Positions 53,398-62,974 of a stretch of 64,000 nucleotides of DNA are shown here, in pieces (the stretch's first letter is position 1; each line of letters opens with the position of its first letter). The stretch is from Ignavibacteria bacterium (GTDB taxonomy: Bacteria > Bacteroidota > Ignavibacteria > Kapaibacteriales > Kapaibacteriaceae): positions 124,001 through 188,000 of the forward strand of contig VGVV01000003.1 in the NCBI GenBank assembly GCA_016873895.1, given 5' to 3'. The notes under the pieces were generated by a model. The model ran no database searches. It saw only the letters and a list, made by a program, of their open reading frames with translations, and was not told where the DNA came from. Both the position numbers and the translations under genes were made by a program.

Positions 53398-53983
53398 GCT
53401 GCAAATTACGGACATATCAGACCCACGGTTGCCGCTCTTTAGATCGTTGCTCCGATATCGAGCGGCCTATCCCGACGAAACGGTTACGGTGGGTCAGATG
53501 TTGGGCTTTTTATCGCGAAATACAGGGTGCTTTGAGCGCAGCACAGAAGAAGGCCACTTTACTGGATCAGCATGGCTCGTGCATCCTGACAATAGTACAT
53601 TTTTGTTAACGCATCATCGTAAGCTTGGAAAATGGCTTCAGCTTGGTGGCCATGCTGATGGTAACCACGATGTACTTGATGTAGCGATTAAGGAAGCTGT
53701 TGAGGAATCTGGTATCAAGGACATCGAAGTGTTGCAAACAGAGATCTTTGACGTAGACATACACCGTATTCCTGCTCGAACAGGCGAACCGGAACATTTG
53801 CACTACGATGTACGTTATCTGTTACGGTCACGCTCAGCTAGTTATTGTGTCAGCAATGAGTCTCATGACCTTGCTTGGATTAATGCAGACGAGTTGCATC
53901 ACTTTACTCAAGAGCACTCAATGCTTCGGATGACATCAAAATGGAACGCTATCAAAAGTCAGTTCTCATCAACGCTCCCATAG
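53396..53983 (+). CDS. NUDIX hydrolase
   Basis: A 195-residue NUDIX-fold protein. The box reads GGHADGNHDVLDVAIKEAVEESGI: the final E-x-x-E-E-x-G part is intact, but the first conserved glutamate is histidine and the R of REx is lysine. The fold continues with ...HLHYDVRYLLR... and SHDLAWINADEL. Relatives cleave nucleoside diphosphate-linked compounds; the substrate is unknown. ATG 53396 overlaps the divergent truA start codon. The ORF continues further upstream on paper, but that part is antisense to truA. Its 3' end overlaps the next gene by 43 bases. Confidence 0.85.
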   Translation: MLQITDISDPRLPLFRSLLRYRAAYPDETVTVGQMLGFLSRNTGCFERSTEEGHFTGSAWLVHPDNSTFLLTHHRKLGKWLQLGGHADGNHDVLDVAIKEAVEESGIKDIEVLQTEIFDVDIHRIPARTGEPEHLHYDVRYLLRSRSASYCVSNESHDLAWINADELHHFTQEHSMLRMTSKWNAIKSQFSSTLP

Positions 53984-54387
53984 AGAGGGTGTTTGAGTTT
54001 CACAACGACACCAATAATCTTGTACAGATTACTCCCAAGAATATTTCGATATCATTCGAAACAAGGGGCAATCCAGGATTAGGACAGGATATATTCTTGT
54101 CAATCAGACAGTTTGTTATTCTCAAGACACGGTGGCATGTTCGGATAACAGAATACGAGCCACCGACGAAGATGGTCGATCAGCAGATCAGAGGTCCGTT
54201 TGCATACTGGAAGCAAACTCGTCTCCTAACGAGAAGAGGGGGCTGTACGGAGTTAACTGATGTCATCGAATACGAATTGCCACTGGGCATCATTGGCAGG
54301 ATCGCAAACAGTTTAGTTGTTAGACATCAGATAGTTAACATGTTCGCATATCGTCAGCTACGAACAAAGGCACTGCTTGAGCAGTAA
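53941..54387 (+). CDS. SRPBCC (START-like) family protein
   Basis: A 148-residue protein with the SRPBCC beginning MERYQKSVLINAPIERVFEFHNDTNNLVQITP and the ends RWHVRITEYEPPTKMVDQQIRGPFAYWKQTRLL and TDVIEYELPLGIIGRIANSLVV. These proteins bind small hydrophobic ligands in a deep cavity; the ligand is not known. The start lies 43 bases inside the NUDIX gene in another frame, so the two are closely coupled. It converges with the PBP2 gene. Confidence 0.87.
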   Translation: MERYQKSVLINAPIERVFEFHNDTNNLVQITPKNISISFETRGNPGLGQDIFLSIRQFVILKTRWHVRITEYEPPTKMVDQQIRGPFAYWKQTRLLTRRGGCTELTDVIEYELPLGIIGRIANSLVVRHQIVNMFAYRQLRTKALLEQ

Positions 54388-54394
54388 TCACCGA

Positions 54395-56362
54395 TTAGCG
54401 CTTCACGGTTGATGTTGATGTTACCAGACTAACATTTGTGGGTACTGTGGCAACTGGCTTGCTTCGTTGATTCTTTGCGAAGGGGCCCCGCACAGGTGGT
54501 GCATTGTTGGTAGGTGCAGCAAGTTGTGGAGTGCTACCAGCTTTCCGCTTCCAGACTGTGTCTCGTGCGACATCAGGTGGCCATGATTTATTGAAGTAGA
54601 GCTCCAAGAGTTTGCGAGCAATTGGAACGGCAAATGATGCACCAAAGCCTTGACCTTCGCCGGTTACAACCATGGCGATCTTTGGATTCTCTCGCGGTGC
54701 AAAGCAAATAAACCAGGACTGGTCTTTGTTTCCTCCAGAAGCCTCTGCAGTCCCAGTTTTACCACATACCTCGAGTCGGGGAATGTCTGCGCCCCTTGCC
54801 GTGCCATTACGCACTACTTCTCGCATAGCCAGCTTAACGATCTCGAAATAACTGCGGTCAATTGGAATAGTGCGTGTTTCATACGCAACCTGGGCTCTCT
54901 TGCGCAGTGTCTTGCTGTAAATCTCACGAACAGCATGGGGTTGATGCCATAATCCTCCATTAGCCAGTGCCGCGGTGTAGGCTACTAGCTGCAGTGGTGT
55001 GACATTAACTTCACCCTGTCCAATTCCCCAGTTCATAAAGGCATATGGAGTCCAATTCTTAGGACCTAGTCGCTTATTCATGTATTCGCGAGAGGGGAGT
55101 ACCCCTTTGCCGTCCTCACCAGACGGAATGTCCATCATCGTCCGCTGACCAAAACCAAAGAGGGTGCCATACTTATGAAATCGCTCAGCACCAATCTTCA
55201 GTCCGAGCTGATAGAAAAATGCATTGCATGAAACTTGTATGGCAAAAGAACAATCGATCAAACCGTGTACGCCACCGTGACACTTTGCAAAGCGGTTACC
55301 ATATTGATATCCGCCTGCGCACATCAATCTTGTTTTGGGTGTAATGATACCTTCCTGCAATGCCATCAACGCCATGAGTGGCTTCCAAGTAGAACCAGGA
55401 TGGTACATCGAATTTGCTGTACGATTGAGGAGTGGGATTCCTGGATCGCGATAGATCTGATTGTAATAGGTGCGGGCAGTCTTTCCGGCGAATTGACGAA
55501 GATCGTAATCGGGCTTACTTGCGTAGCATAGTACTTCACCGTTGTTTGGGTCTAAGGCAACAACAGAACCCTTTGCCGAACCTAAAAGCTTTTCAGCTAG
55601 TTCTTGGAGATCAGTATCTAAACCCAGATACAAATCGTCGCCCTCGAGTCCATATTGGTCGCTTTTACCATCATTGAAGCTCTCTACCTTTTTTCCATTT
55701 TTGTTGACAGCTATAAACTGCGTGCCTTTTTGACCGCGAATTGCAACCTCGTATGACTTCTCAAGGCCTGTTTGTCCCGTCATGTCGCCTGGAGCATAGG
55801 CATCGCCGAGTTTCTTGAGTTGCCATTCAGCTACTTCACGCGTGTACCCCAATAAGTGTGCTGCGTTTCCATCAAAAGCATAAAGTCGTTTAGGGTCAAT
55901 AATTATGTCAACACCCCGCAACGCATCTCGCTGTTCCTCAATCTGCGCTACTAACTCAACAGGAATGTCGCGTCCTACGGACAACTTCGCTGCTGCAAAC
56001 TTGTTATATACTGCAGACCTCTGAACGTTTTGCCATATCACGGAATCTGGTAAACCTAGAATCGTAGCAAGCTGTGTGCACGCGCCTTTGGTAAACTCAT
56101 AGGGAGTTACGGTTATCGAGAAGCCAGGCGAATTCTGAACGATGGCGCGTCCATTACGATCGAAGATCATGCCACGGAATGGCTCGGTAGATATCTGCTT
56201 GATTGCCTGTGCTTCAGCCTTGAGTTTGTATCGATTGCCCTGGATGATTTGCAGGTAGCCCAGGCGCAAAATGTATACAACGCTGATCGCCAGTATCACA
56301 TAGCGCAGAATCCGCAATCTTTCAATTGATCCAAAGGCATTGTCATGATACTTGAAACTCAT
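54395..56362 (-). CDS. mrdA: Penicillin-binding protein 2 (transpeptidase)
   Basis: A 655-residue class B PBP that crosslinks peptidoglycan during elongation. It has one N-terminal helix (ILRYVILAISVVYILRLGYLQI), a dimerisation/pedestal domain (GMIFDRNGRAIVQNSPGFSITVTPYEF) and the transpeptidase motifs in order: catalytic serine in HPGSTWKPL, SCN in VSCNAFFYQLG and KTGT in VCGKTGTAEASG. The C-terminal roughly 50 residues are a Pro/Ala-rich low-complexity tail. It is translationally coupled (ATGA) to an O-antigen ligase-like gene upstream rather than to rodA. Confidence 0.94.
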   Translation of the reverse strand: MSFKYHDNAFGSIERLRILRYVILAISVVYILRLGYLQIIQGNRYKLKAEAQAIKQISTEPFRGMIFDRNGRAIVQNSPGFSITVTPYEFTKGACTQLATILGLPDSVIWQNVQRSAVYNKFAAAKLSVGRDIPVELVAQIEEQRDALRGVDIIIDPKRLYAFDGNAAHLLGYTREVAEWQLKKLGDAYAPGDMTGQTGLEKSYEVAIRGQKGTQFIAVNKNGKKVESFNDGKSDQYGLEGDDLYLGLDTDLQELAEKLLGSAKGSVVALDPNNGEVLCYASKPDYDLRQFAGKTARTYYNQIYRDPGIPLLNRTANSMYHPGSTWKPLMALMALQEGIITPKTRLMCAGGYQYGNRFAKCHGGVHGLIDCSFAIQVSCNAFFYQLGLKIGAERFHKYGTLFGFGQRTMMDIPSGEDGKGVLPSREYMNKRLGPKNWTPYAFMNWGIGQGEVNVTPLQLVAYTAALANGGLWHQPHAVREIYSKTLRKRAQVAYETRTIPIDRSYFEIVKLAMREVVRNGTARGADIPRLEVCGKTGTAEASGGNKDQSWFICFAPRENPKIAMVVTGEGQGFGASFAVPIARKLLELYFNKSWPPDVARDTVWKRKAGSTPQLAAPTNNAPPVRGPFAKNQRSKPVATVPTNVSLVTSTSTVKR

Positions 56363-57705
56363 GTACGTATCTGCTCCTGCTGATCTACTGCACGATTGTC
56401 TTTAACATGCTGGCCGCAAATTGCTACACATGTAAACAAAAACGCCATCATGATATTGCCATAACGCTGGTCAAAGATACCTGCCATGAAAATATTAACG
56501 TACAGAGCTGGAAAAAACGCTACTACACCGAATGCAACACCTCGTTTTAACGGCGAGCTCCAACTTTTCCGGAGAGCTAGTGCATTCTTCAATGCTTGTA
56601 TTGTGTAACCTATCATAGCTGCAAAGAGCACCAGTGCCAGTGGAAATCCAACCTTGTGCAGTAAGCCTATATAACCGATGTGCACAAACGAAATACTATT
56701 GTGCCAGCCCTCAATGGGCTGCCAGGTAACAAACTTGGCACGCAGCCCACTACCTCCAAGCGGGTACTTTTCAACTTTCTTCCAGGCGTTGTTCACCTCT
56801 ATAAGTCGCGTCTCGAAAGATCTATCGCCCCCTGACAATTGTGCTGACGAAGCAAAGCGTTTTTGAACGAGTCGAACGACAACGTCTGCAAGTTTCGGGT
56901 TATAGGAGTAAAATATTCCGACCGCACCGCCTGCTATCACAATCGTCGATACAATGATTGTCATGTTTTGACGAAAGCGCAAAAACAACATGATTATCAA
57001 TGTGCATAAAAACACGAACACCCAGAGTGTTCGTGTGAACGTCAGAAACAATGAAGCAAGATTAATCAGCAGAAAGGCAAACGTTATCAGTCGGCCCTTG
57101 ATGGATGTGTGAAAGACAACTGCTACGCCAATGCAGATCGCAAGGAGAAATATCGGACCCAGTAACGCGGAGCGCGAAGCGGTAATCTGATATGCATAAA
57201 CCATGTTCTCGGCCATCCTATTCTTGAAATTATAGGCACTATAGGCTGACATCAGAATAGCAGATAGGGCAGAGAGCTTGATGAAGGTAGAAAATGATTG
57301 CTCGTCCTTGCCGAATTCCTCGCGCAACGGGAAATAGTAGAGCATAAGCATGAAATACGACCAATCAACGCCCCATCCAAGAAGGGCCGTGCCATTGAAC
57401 TTGGCAAGAGCTACGTTGCCCAAGGCGAGGACCACAAAGAGCACAAGCAGGAAATCAGGCCAACTTCGAATCAGCGCAGGTTTAGATGAACCAACGCGCC
57501 ACATGAGCCAAAAAAACAGTGAAATCGTATAAACACCACCTGAAATTGTCTCAGTTACAGAGATCCCCTTGCCGGTGTCGGTGAGAAATAGAGGAAGACC
57601 CAGTAGTAGAATACCCAGCCAAACCTTGGGGAACCGCACCATGAGAACCAATAGCGCGATGCCACAACAGATAGAAGGAAAAAGCCAGGCCCAATCGAGG
57701 TGCAT
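56359..57705 (-). CDS. O-antigen ligase/polymerase-like multi-spanning membrane protein
   Basis: A 448-residue protein with about 11-12 hydrophobic helices and the Wzy_C/O-antigen ligase-type periplasmic loop in the second half (EKYPLGGSGLRAKFVTWQPIEGWHNSISFVHIGYIGLLHKVGFPLA). The conserved GxG...HNS..........GIxG motif of that family is recognisable as GSG...HNS...GYIGLL. It probably joins or polymerises glycan chains on the undecaprenyl or lipid A carrier. SEDS (RodA) motifs are not seen. It lies between a Wzz-like gene and PBP2, with four-base overlap to PBP2. Confidence 0.78.
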   Translation of the reverse strand: MHLDWAWLFPSICCGIALLVLMVRFPKVWLGILLLGLPLFLTDTGKGISVTETISGGVYTISLFFWLMWRVGSSKPALIRSWPDFLLVLFVVLALGNVALAKFNGTALLGWGVDWSYFMLMLYYFPLREEFGKDEQSFSTFIKLSALSAILMSAYSAYNFKNRMAENMVYAYQITASRSALLGPIFLLAICIGVAVVFHTSIKGRLITFAFLLINLASLFLTFTRTLWVFVFLCTLIIMLFLRFRQNMTIIVSTIVIAGGAVGIFYSYNPKLADVVVRLVQKRFASSAQLSGGDRSFETRLIEVNNAWKKVEKYPLGGSGLRAKFVTWQPIEGWHNSISFVHIGYIGLLHKVGFPLALVLFAAMIGYTIQALKNALALRKSWSSPLKRGVAFGVVAFFPALYVNIFMAGIFDQRYGNIMMAFLFTCVAICGQHVKDNRAVDQQEQIRT

Positions 57706-57708
57706 GAA

Positions 57709-58842
57709 TTATGGCTCTCTTGATCCGCGACTCATCATTATCCGCCAACCCCGCACAACTAACAATATGAGAATGGCTAGCACTCCGATGCCGAATCCAC
57801 TACCCGCTGCGAGCAACATACGCTTAGGTCTGTCCCTCTTTTGTGCAGGCTCTGGTGTATCAACGACCAGCAAGGCTGGCGATGTCTTGTTCATGTCCAA
57901 ACGAGCTTGCTCCAACGAGGGAAGCATAAACGCCTTGAGCTTCGAGTATGCCTCGTACTCTGTATACAACCGCATGTAAGCTGCACCAACGCCAGCGGCG
58001 TCTGTTAGTGCAAAGTTTCCAGCAAATCCTGGTTGCGTTTGCGCCTTGTTGTATTGGAATCGTAGCTGGTTAACAAGACCCTCAGTTGTTCGTACCTGGG
58101 GATCATCGGTGCCGTAATTCTGCTTGAGTAGTCCAAGTACCATTTCCTGCTTCAGCATCTCCGACTTGATGTCTGCAAGGGCTTCTGCAGAGGCTTTAGC
58201 TTGATCTAGCGGAGAAAACAGCCGGTACTTTCGAGAGAAATAATCCAATGAATCGGCAATATTCTGAAGGATTGAATCCATCATGCCAACACGGCGTTCC
58301 ATGTATTTGACAGACTTTTCAGCTTCCATGCGCTGGATACGATTAGCAATTTCGTTTGCATAACCCACAAACGAATTGCACATGGTTACGGACTTCTGAG
58401 GATTCTGACTCCAAATGGATATCTCATAATTGCCCTCAGCATGGAAATTCACTTCGAGATTGTCGTCAAACTCCGATCTAACGTCGTCCATGACTTCATC
58501 ACGCATGTCGTATTCGTTAATCAAGTCAAACTTCTTGATCATTGAATCACGAATGGTTCTCGAAAACATCAAGGTTATGAATTCGTAGTTATCTCCTGAT
58601 TTTCCGCCGATTTTTGAGAGGCCAATGTCCTTCAATGTTGACGAAATGCCAGCAAGTGCACCTCCAATGCCTGCCTCGTCACTTGCAGGGGGCACGCAGT
58701 TAATGGAGGACTTGAAGTATTGAGGCATTGTAAGCGAGTACAGATACACCCCAACCGTCGTAGCAGCGCAGAATCCAAGTAATAACCACTTGAAGCGCAG
58801 GAGATAACGTATGATTTCTGCCGTCGGGAATTGATCCGTCAT
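57709..58842 (-). CDS. Wzz/chain-length-determinant family protein
   Basis: A 377-residue co-polymerase-like protein. One N-terminal helix (LLLGFCAATTVGVYLYSLTM) and one C-terminal helix (MLLAAGSGFGIGVLAILILLVV) enclose a periplasmic domain with a coiled coil at about residues 150-260. The conserved C-terminal ALLVVDTPEPAQKRDRPKR(M) segment matches the Wzz proline-rich motif near helix 2. It sets polysaccharide chain length, presumably with the neighbouring ligase/polymerase. There is no kinase domain. ATG 58842 is preferred over a start at 58908, which overlaps the methyltransferase. Confidence 0.85.
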   Translation of the reverse strand: MTDQFPTAEIIRYLLRFKWLLLGFCAATTVGVYLYSLTMPQYFKSSINCVPPASDEAGIGGALAGISSTLKDIGLSKIGGKSGDNYEFITLMFSRTIRDSMIKKFDLINEYDMRDEVMDDVRSEFDDNLEVNFHAEGNYEISIWSQNPQKSVTMCNSFVGYANEIANRIQRMEAEKSVKYMERRVGMMDSILQNIADSLDYFSRKYRLFSPLDQAKASAEALADIKSEMLKQEMVLGLLKQNYGTDDPQVRTTEGLVNQLRFQYNKAQTQPGFAGNFALTDAAGVGAAYMRLYTEYEAYSKLKAFMLPSLEQARLDMNKTSPALLVVDTPEPAQKRDRPKRMLLAAGSGFGIGVLAILILLVVRGWRIMMSRGSREP

Positions 58843-58873
58843 AGGGGGGCTCGATGATACGACTAGTGCAAAC

Positions 58874-59617
58874 TTACGAGGTTTTACCACCTGATTTACG
58901 AGCAACAATCAGCATGTTTGGTGTGTTGATGGTGGCAGATCTGCTGATTCCTTGATCTATATGACTCAAGGTGTTGTGCAGCCACATGAATGGCTTAGTG
59001 ATAATTCGAGCTAGTTGGACGGCAGGGCTGCCACCAAGAGGATTGACAGGCAACACTTCCACATGTGTGTACATCAATGAGCCAAACATCTCAAGAACAG
59101 CGTACTTGTTAAGATGCATCTCATGGGTGAGGTCGCCAAAGGACAGTACCGAACCTAGAGGAGCGTCCACATTCGGTGTGCGCATCACGAGTAACCCATC
59201 GGGAGCTAGGCAATCATAAATCCGCTGAAGAACGGACAGTGCCTCACTACGTGTTAAATGTTCGAAAACGTCCAGCATGGTAACAAGTTGAACGTTCCGC
59301 TCTTCAGAAAGTGCTGCTTCAATGGATCCAAGTTCCACCATGTCTGCCCCCAGCGTATGTGCTAGAGCAACTTGTTCTGGGCTAATATCAACGCCTCTCA
59401 GATTTGAATAGCCCTTGTCCTTGAGTGAAAGCAGGTTAGCCCCGTATCCACAGCCCAAATCGAGAATGCGTGCCGCATGTGAACTGGGTAGGTATTGGTG
59501 CAGCAGGGGCCCCAATATCCTCTGTTCAGCATGAAGGCGGTCTTGAATCTGCGCCTCAGAAGTGAAACGTGACTGGGCCTGAGTGTAGCGTTCGTAGAAA
59601 TGTTTCCTATGATCCAT
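58874..59617 (-). CDS. Class I SAM-dependent methyltransferase
   Basis: A 247-residue methyltransferase with SAM motif I ILDLGCGYGANLL, motif II GVDISPEQVALA and MLDVFEHLTRSEALSVLQRIYDCLAPDGLLVMRTPN (motifs IV-V). These are features of the methyltransferases found in surface-polysaccharide clusters. It is first in a methyltransferase-Wzz-ligase-PBP2 run on the minus strand. ATG 59617 is preferred to the TTG at 59626; a TATATTGT element lies about five bases before it. The acceptor is unknown. Confidence 0.87.
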   Translation of the reverse strand: MDHRKHFYERYTQAQSRFTSEAQIQDRLHAEQRILGPLLHQYLPSSHAARILDLGCGYGANLLSLKDKGYSNLRGVDISPEQVALAHTLGADMVELGSIEAALSEERNVQLVTMLDVFEHLTRSEALSVLQRIYDCLAPDGLLVMRTPNVDAPLGSVLSFGDLTHEMHLNKYAVLEMFGSLMYTHVEVLPVNPLGGSPAVQLARIITKPFMWLHNTLSHIDQGISRSATINTPNMLIVARKSGGKTS

Positions 59618-59665
59618 TACAGACAATATACGCGATGCCGCTGGCTGTATTGTATCTTCGGGCGA

Positions 59666-60907
59666 ATGAATCCTCGAATACTCGTCATATTACCTCGAAT
59701 ACCTTACCCGGCCAGAGATGGTGCCGAAGTGGTGATGTCGGAGCTTCTTCGAGGTTTTCGGGAGATCGGGCAAGAAGTTGATGTCTTTGCCTTGAATCCA
59801 TCGCGTCAACATAAGGATGCGTTAGCACTTGCTCCTTGGTGCAGGGTTTGTGAGACGTTTGATATTGACACGTCGATACGCAAGGGTGAATTGGTCCGTC
59901 AGTTACTGGTTCCCAAAAGGGTTTCTGTAGGCCGCCATAACATTCAGCTATCGTATTGGCTTAGTCGTTTTGTTTCACAGCAGGTAATGGACGCATTAGC
60001 AAGGTTTGTGCAGGCGAACGGGCCGTATCACATTATTCATTGCGAGACATTGTTTACGACCGCTTATGGACTGCATGTTAGGGAGTTGAGTCCCGAATCG
60101 ACGATACTCTACCGCAGTCACAATGTGGAGTGGCGTATTCAAGATCGGCTCTCGAAAGAGGGGGGTGCAGGTCCAGTATCAAGAATCGTGCGACGCCGTT
60201 TAGCCTATCAAACGCGAGCTTATGAATCATACATAGCTCGTTGTGTGCAGTCCGTTGCTTGTATCAGTCAGCCAGACGAGATGTGGTATCGGCAAACGCA
60301 AACTTCTGCTTCTATTTCAACTGTCTTACCTGGTATCGCAATACCTGCTGCACCTTCAGTAGAGCCACAAAGCCCAGTATTAGGTTTTCTAGGAAGTTTA
60401 GACTGGGAACCGAATCGGAGTGCTATTCAGTGGTTTGTCACGCGAGTGTTTCCATTGATTCGGACCCGAGTGCCAAAGGCTGAGTTTCATGTAGCTGGCA
60501 GAGGATCGGCAGAGTATTTTCATGGTCGTGCGTTGCCTAACGGAGTTACATGTCTTGGTGAGGTCTCGTCTGTGAACACCTTCTATAATATGGCAACCGT
60601 AGTTGTGGCCCCATTGTTTAGTGGCAGCGGTGTTCGTGTTAAGTTGCTCGAGGCATTCGCGCATAGTAAGGCTGTTGTTACAACATCACAAGGAGCAGAG
60701 GGGATTGAGTGGAGGGCTGCAGAAGTTTGTGCCGTCTCTGACAGCGAGGTTGACTTTGCCAATCAATGTGTTCGACTCCTGGCAAACGAGGCTGAGCGTC
60801 ATGCTGTGGGAAGCGCGGCTCGAAACCTCGTCACACAGCTTTATTCAACTCAAGCTTCAGCATCTAAGATGCTAGAGCTGTACACTGCAACCTCAGAGCG
60901 CTTTTAG
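59666..60907 (+). CDS. Family GT4 glycosyltransferase
   Basis: A 413-residue GT-B fold enzyme. The N-terminal domain begins [31 protein letters not shown]. The C-terminal domain has [19 protein letters not shown] and the donor-binding [36 protein letters not shown]. It likely adds a sugar to a surface glycan, with donor and acceptor unknown. ATG 59666 follows TATCTTCG (59653-59660, 7 of 8 to TAnnTTTG) by five bases, so the transcript may be leaderless. It converges with uvrB, overlapping it by 15 bases. Confidence 0.88.
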   Translation: MNPRILVILPRIPYPARDGAEVVMSELLRGFREIGQEVDVFALNPSRQHKDALALAPWCRVCETFDIDTSIRKGELVRQLLVPKRVSVGRHNIQLSYWLSRFVSQQVMDALARFVQANGPYHIIHCETLFTTAYGLHVRELSPESTILYRSHNVEWRIQDRLSKEGGAGPVSRIVRRRLAYQTRAYESYIARCVQSVACISQPDEMWYRQTQTSASISTVLPGIAIPAAPSVEPQSPVLGFLGSLDWEPNRSAIQWFVTRVFPLIRTRVPKAEFHVAGRGSAEYFHGRALPNGVTCLGEVSSVNTFYNMATVVVAPLFSGSGVRVKLLEAFAHSKAVVTTSQGAEGIEWRAAEVCAVSDSEVDFANQCVRLLANEAERHAVGSAARNLVTQLYSTQASASKMLELYTATSERF

Positions 60908-62938
60908 CCGCTCTATCTCATCGCGGAGCTCTGCTGCACGTTCAAAATCCAAAGCACGGGCAGCCTCTTTCATCTCTACGAACATCTGCTCCACCATCTC
61001 ATTGCGTTGCTCAGGTGTTAAGTACTTTGCAATCGGTTCGGCTGCCTTTTTCAACTTCTCGCGATTCGTATCCGCACGCTTCTGTGTGCGTGATGCCTGT
61101 ATATCGGCAACGGATGTCGATTCAAGAATCTCCTCGAGGGACTTGTATACTGTGCGCGGCTCAATACCGTTCTCTTGATTGTATGTCTGTTGCAATTCTC
61201 TTCTTCGATTGGTTTCATCAATTACAGCTCGCATAGAGCGTGTAACCGAATCGGCATAGAATATCACCAGACCATCCACGTTTCGTGCGGTGCGTCCTGC
61301 CGTCTGCATGAGTGATCGTTCACTACGGAGAAATCCCTCCTTGTCGGCATCAAGAATCGCAACCAATGAAACCTCGGGAAGGTCTAGACCTTCTCGAAGG
61401 AGATTCACACCAACTAGCACGTCGATGCTGCCAAGACGAAGGCTACGAATGATCTCGACTCGCTCTAGCGATTCAACGTCACTGTGGATGTAGGCAACAC
61501 TTATCGATAAGTTGTGAAGATAGTCGGTGAGATCTTCAGCCATTCGCTTGGTTAATGTGGTTACAAGCACCCGTTCACGTTTGTCCACTCGTTGCCGGAT
61601 CTCTTCGAGGAGATTATCGATTTGATTATTAACCGGCCGAACTTCAATCCGAGGATCGAGAAGCCCCGTAGGGCGGATTACTTGCTCGACAACCACTCCC
61701 ATACATTGCTCAAGTTCGTAGTCGCCGGGTGTAGCACTCACATATATTGCCTGGTGGATGTGCTGTTCAAACTCCTCAAACTTTAATGGTCTGTTTTCTA
61801 GTGCACTAGGAAGACGAAAGCCATGTTCAACAAGAGTCATCTTGCGCTGTCGATCCCCATTATACATGGCTCGTAACTGCGGAAGTGTCACATGACTTTC
61901 ATCAAGAACAAGTAAGAAGTCTTCTGGAAAATAATCGAGTAAGCAATGCGGCTTTTCGCCTGGCTTGCGACCAGAAAGGTGCATTGAGTAGTTTTCTATT
62001 CCCGAGCAGTATCCCACCTCTTTCATCATCTCAAGATCGTATAGCGTTCGCTGCTCAAGACGTTGAGCCTCGAGAAGCAAATTATTTTCTCGGAGGTCCT
62101 TGAGTCGCGAAATCAACTCTTCTTTGATGTCCACCATAGCACGAGCAAGATTCGACTGCGACGTAACGAACAGACGAGCAGGATAGAGAAGTACCTTATC
62201 TACCTTTTCTATCGTCTTACCGTCTCTTCTGTCAATCCATGAAATCGACTCAATCAGATCATCAAAGAGTTCTACACGAATTGCTCGGTTGTCTTCGTCC
62301 GCAGGCATGATGTCAACGATGTCTCCACGAACACGAAATGTGCCTCGTGTAAACTCAAAATCATTGCGACTGTAGTGAATGTCGCTTAAACGGTATAGTA
62401 GCTTCTGACGTGAAACTTCCTGACCGACCTTGAGCAGTAACAACTGGTCTTTGAAGTCGGCTTTGGCTCCAATGCCGTAGATGCAGGACACAGAAGCAAT
62501 GACAATAACGTCTCGGCGACCCTCCACCAACGCACTTGTTGCGCGAAGGCGCAGTCTGTCGATCTCATCGTTTACTGAGAAGTCTTTTTCGATGTAGACA
62601 TCAGTCGTCGGAACATATGCTTCAGGTTGGTAGTAGTCATAATACGATATGAAGAACTCAACCGCATTATTCGGAAAGAAGCTTTTGAATTCGCCGTAGA
62701 GTTGGGCAGCCAGCGTCTTATTTGGAGAAATGATGAGCGTTGGACGCTGCGTGGTTTGGATCACGTTAGACATGGTAAACGTCTTGCCCGACCCTGTTAC
62801 GCCAAGAAGTGTCTGAAACTTGCGTCCTTCGTACACTCCTTCCACAAGCTCCGCGATGGCCTTGGGCTGATCGCCCGATGGTTGGTACTTCGTTACAATC
62901 GAAAACGGGATAAATTCTTGTGTTAGGTCGGTTGACAT
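60893..62938 (-). CDS. uvrB: Excinuclease ABC subunit B
   Basis: The 681-residue helicase-like subunit that verifies damage and recruits UvrC. It has Walker [12 protein letters not shown], the beta-hairpin [30 protein letters not shown], the [10 protein letters not shown] motif II region, [28 protein letters not shown], the QTAGRTARN motif VI and a C-terminal UVR motif ([24 protein letters not shown]). The ORF extends to 63139, but ATG 62938 fits the family start. It lies four bases after TACGTTCG (62943-62950), a 7/8 -7 element. uvrA is 20 kb away and uvrC is absent from the window. Confidence 0.96.
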   Translation of the reverse strand: MSTDLTQEFIPFSIVTKYQPSGDQPKAIAELVEGVYEGRKFQTLLGVTGSGKTFTMSNVIQTTQRPTLIISPNKTLAAQLYGEFKSFFPNNAVEFFISYYDYYQPEAYVPTTDVYIEKDFSVNDEIDRLRLRATSALVEGRRDVIVIASVSCIYGIGAKADFKDQLLLLKVGQEVSRQKLLYRLSDIHYSRNDFEFTRGTFRVRGDIVDIMPADEDNRAIRVELFDDLIESISWIDRRDGKTIEKVDKVLLYPARLFVTSQSNLARAMVDIKEELISRLKDLRENNLLLEAQRLEQRTLYDLEMMKEVGYCSGIENYSMHLSGRKPGEKPHCLLDYFPEDFLLVLDESHVTLPQLRAMYNGDRQRKMTLVEHGFRLPSALENRPLKFEEFEQHIHQAIYVSATPGDYELEQCMGVVVEQVIRPTGLLDPRIEVRPVNNQIDNLLEEIRQRVDKRERVLVTTLTKRMAEDLTDYLHNLSISVAYIHSDVESLERVEIIRSLRLGSIDVLVGVNLLREGLDLPEVSLVAILDADKEGFLRSERSLMQTAGRTARNVDGLVIFYADSVTRSMRAVIDETNRRRELQQTYNQENGIEPRTVYKSLEEILESTSVADIQASRTQKRADTNREKLKKAAEPIAKYLTPEQRNEMVEQMFVEMKEAARALDFERAAELRDEIERLKAL

Positions 62939-62959
62939 TGTGCGAACGTAAGGATATGA

Positions 62960-62972
62960 TGCGATATTCGCA
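62960..62972. promoter_or_regulatory. 13-bp dyad between uvrB and the GT39 gene
   Basis: TGCGATATTCGCA is a perfect 5-3-5 dyad located 21 bases upstream of uvrB and two bases before the divergent glycosyltransferase ATG. It differs from the dnaE2/imuB dyad. It might be an operator or chance. Confidence 0.3.
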
Positions 62973-62974
62973 GA

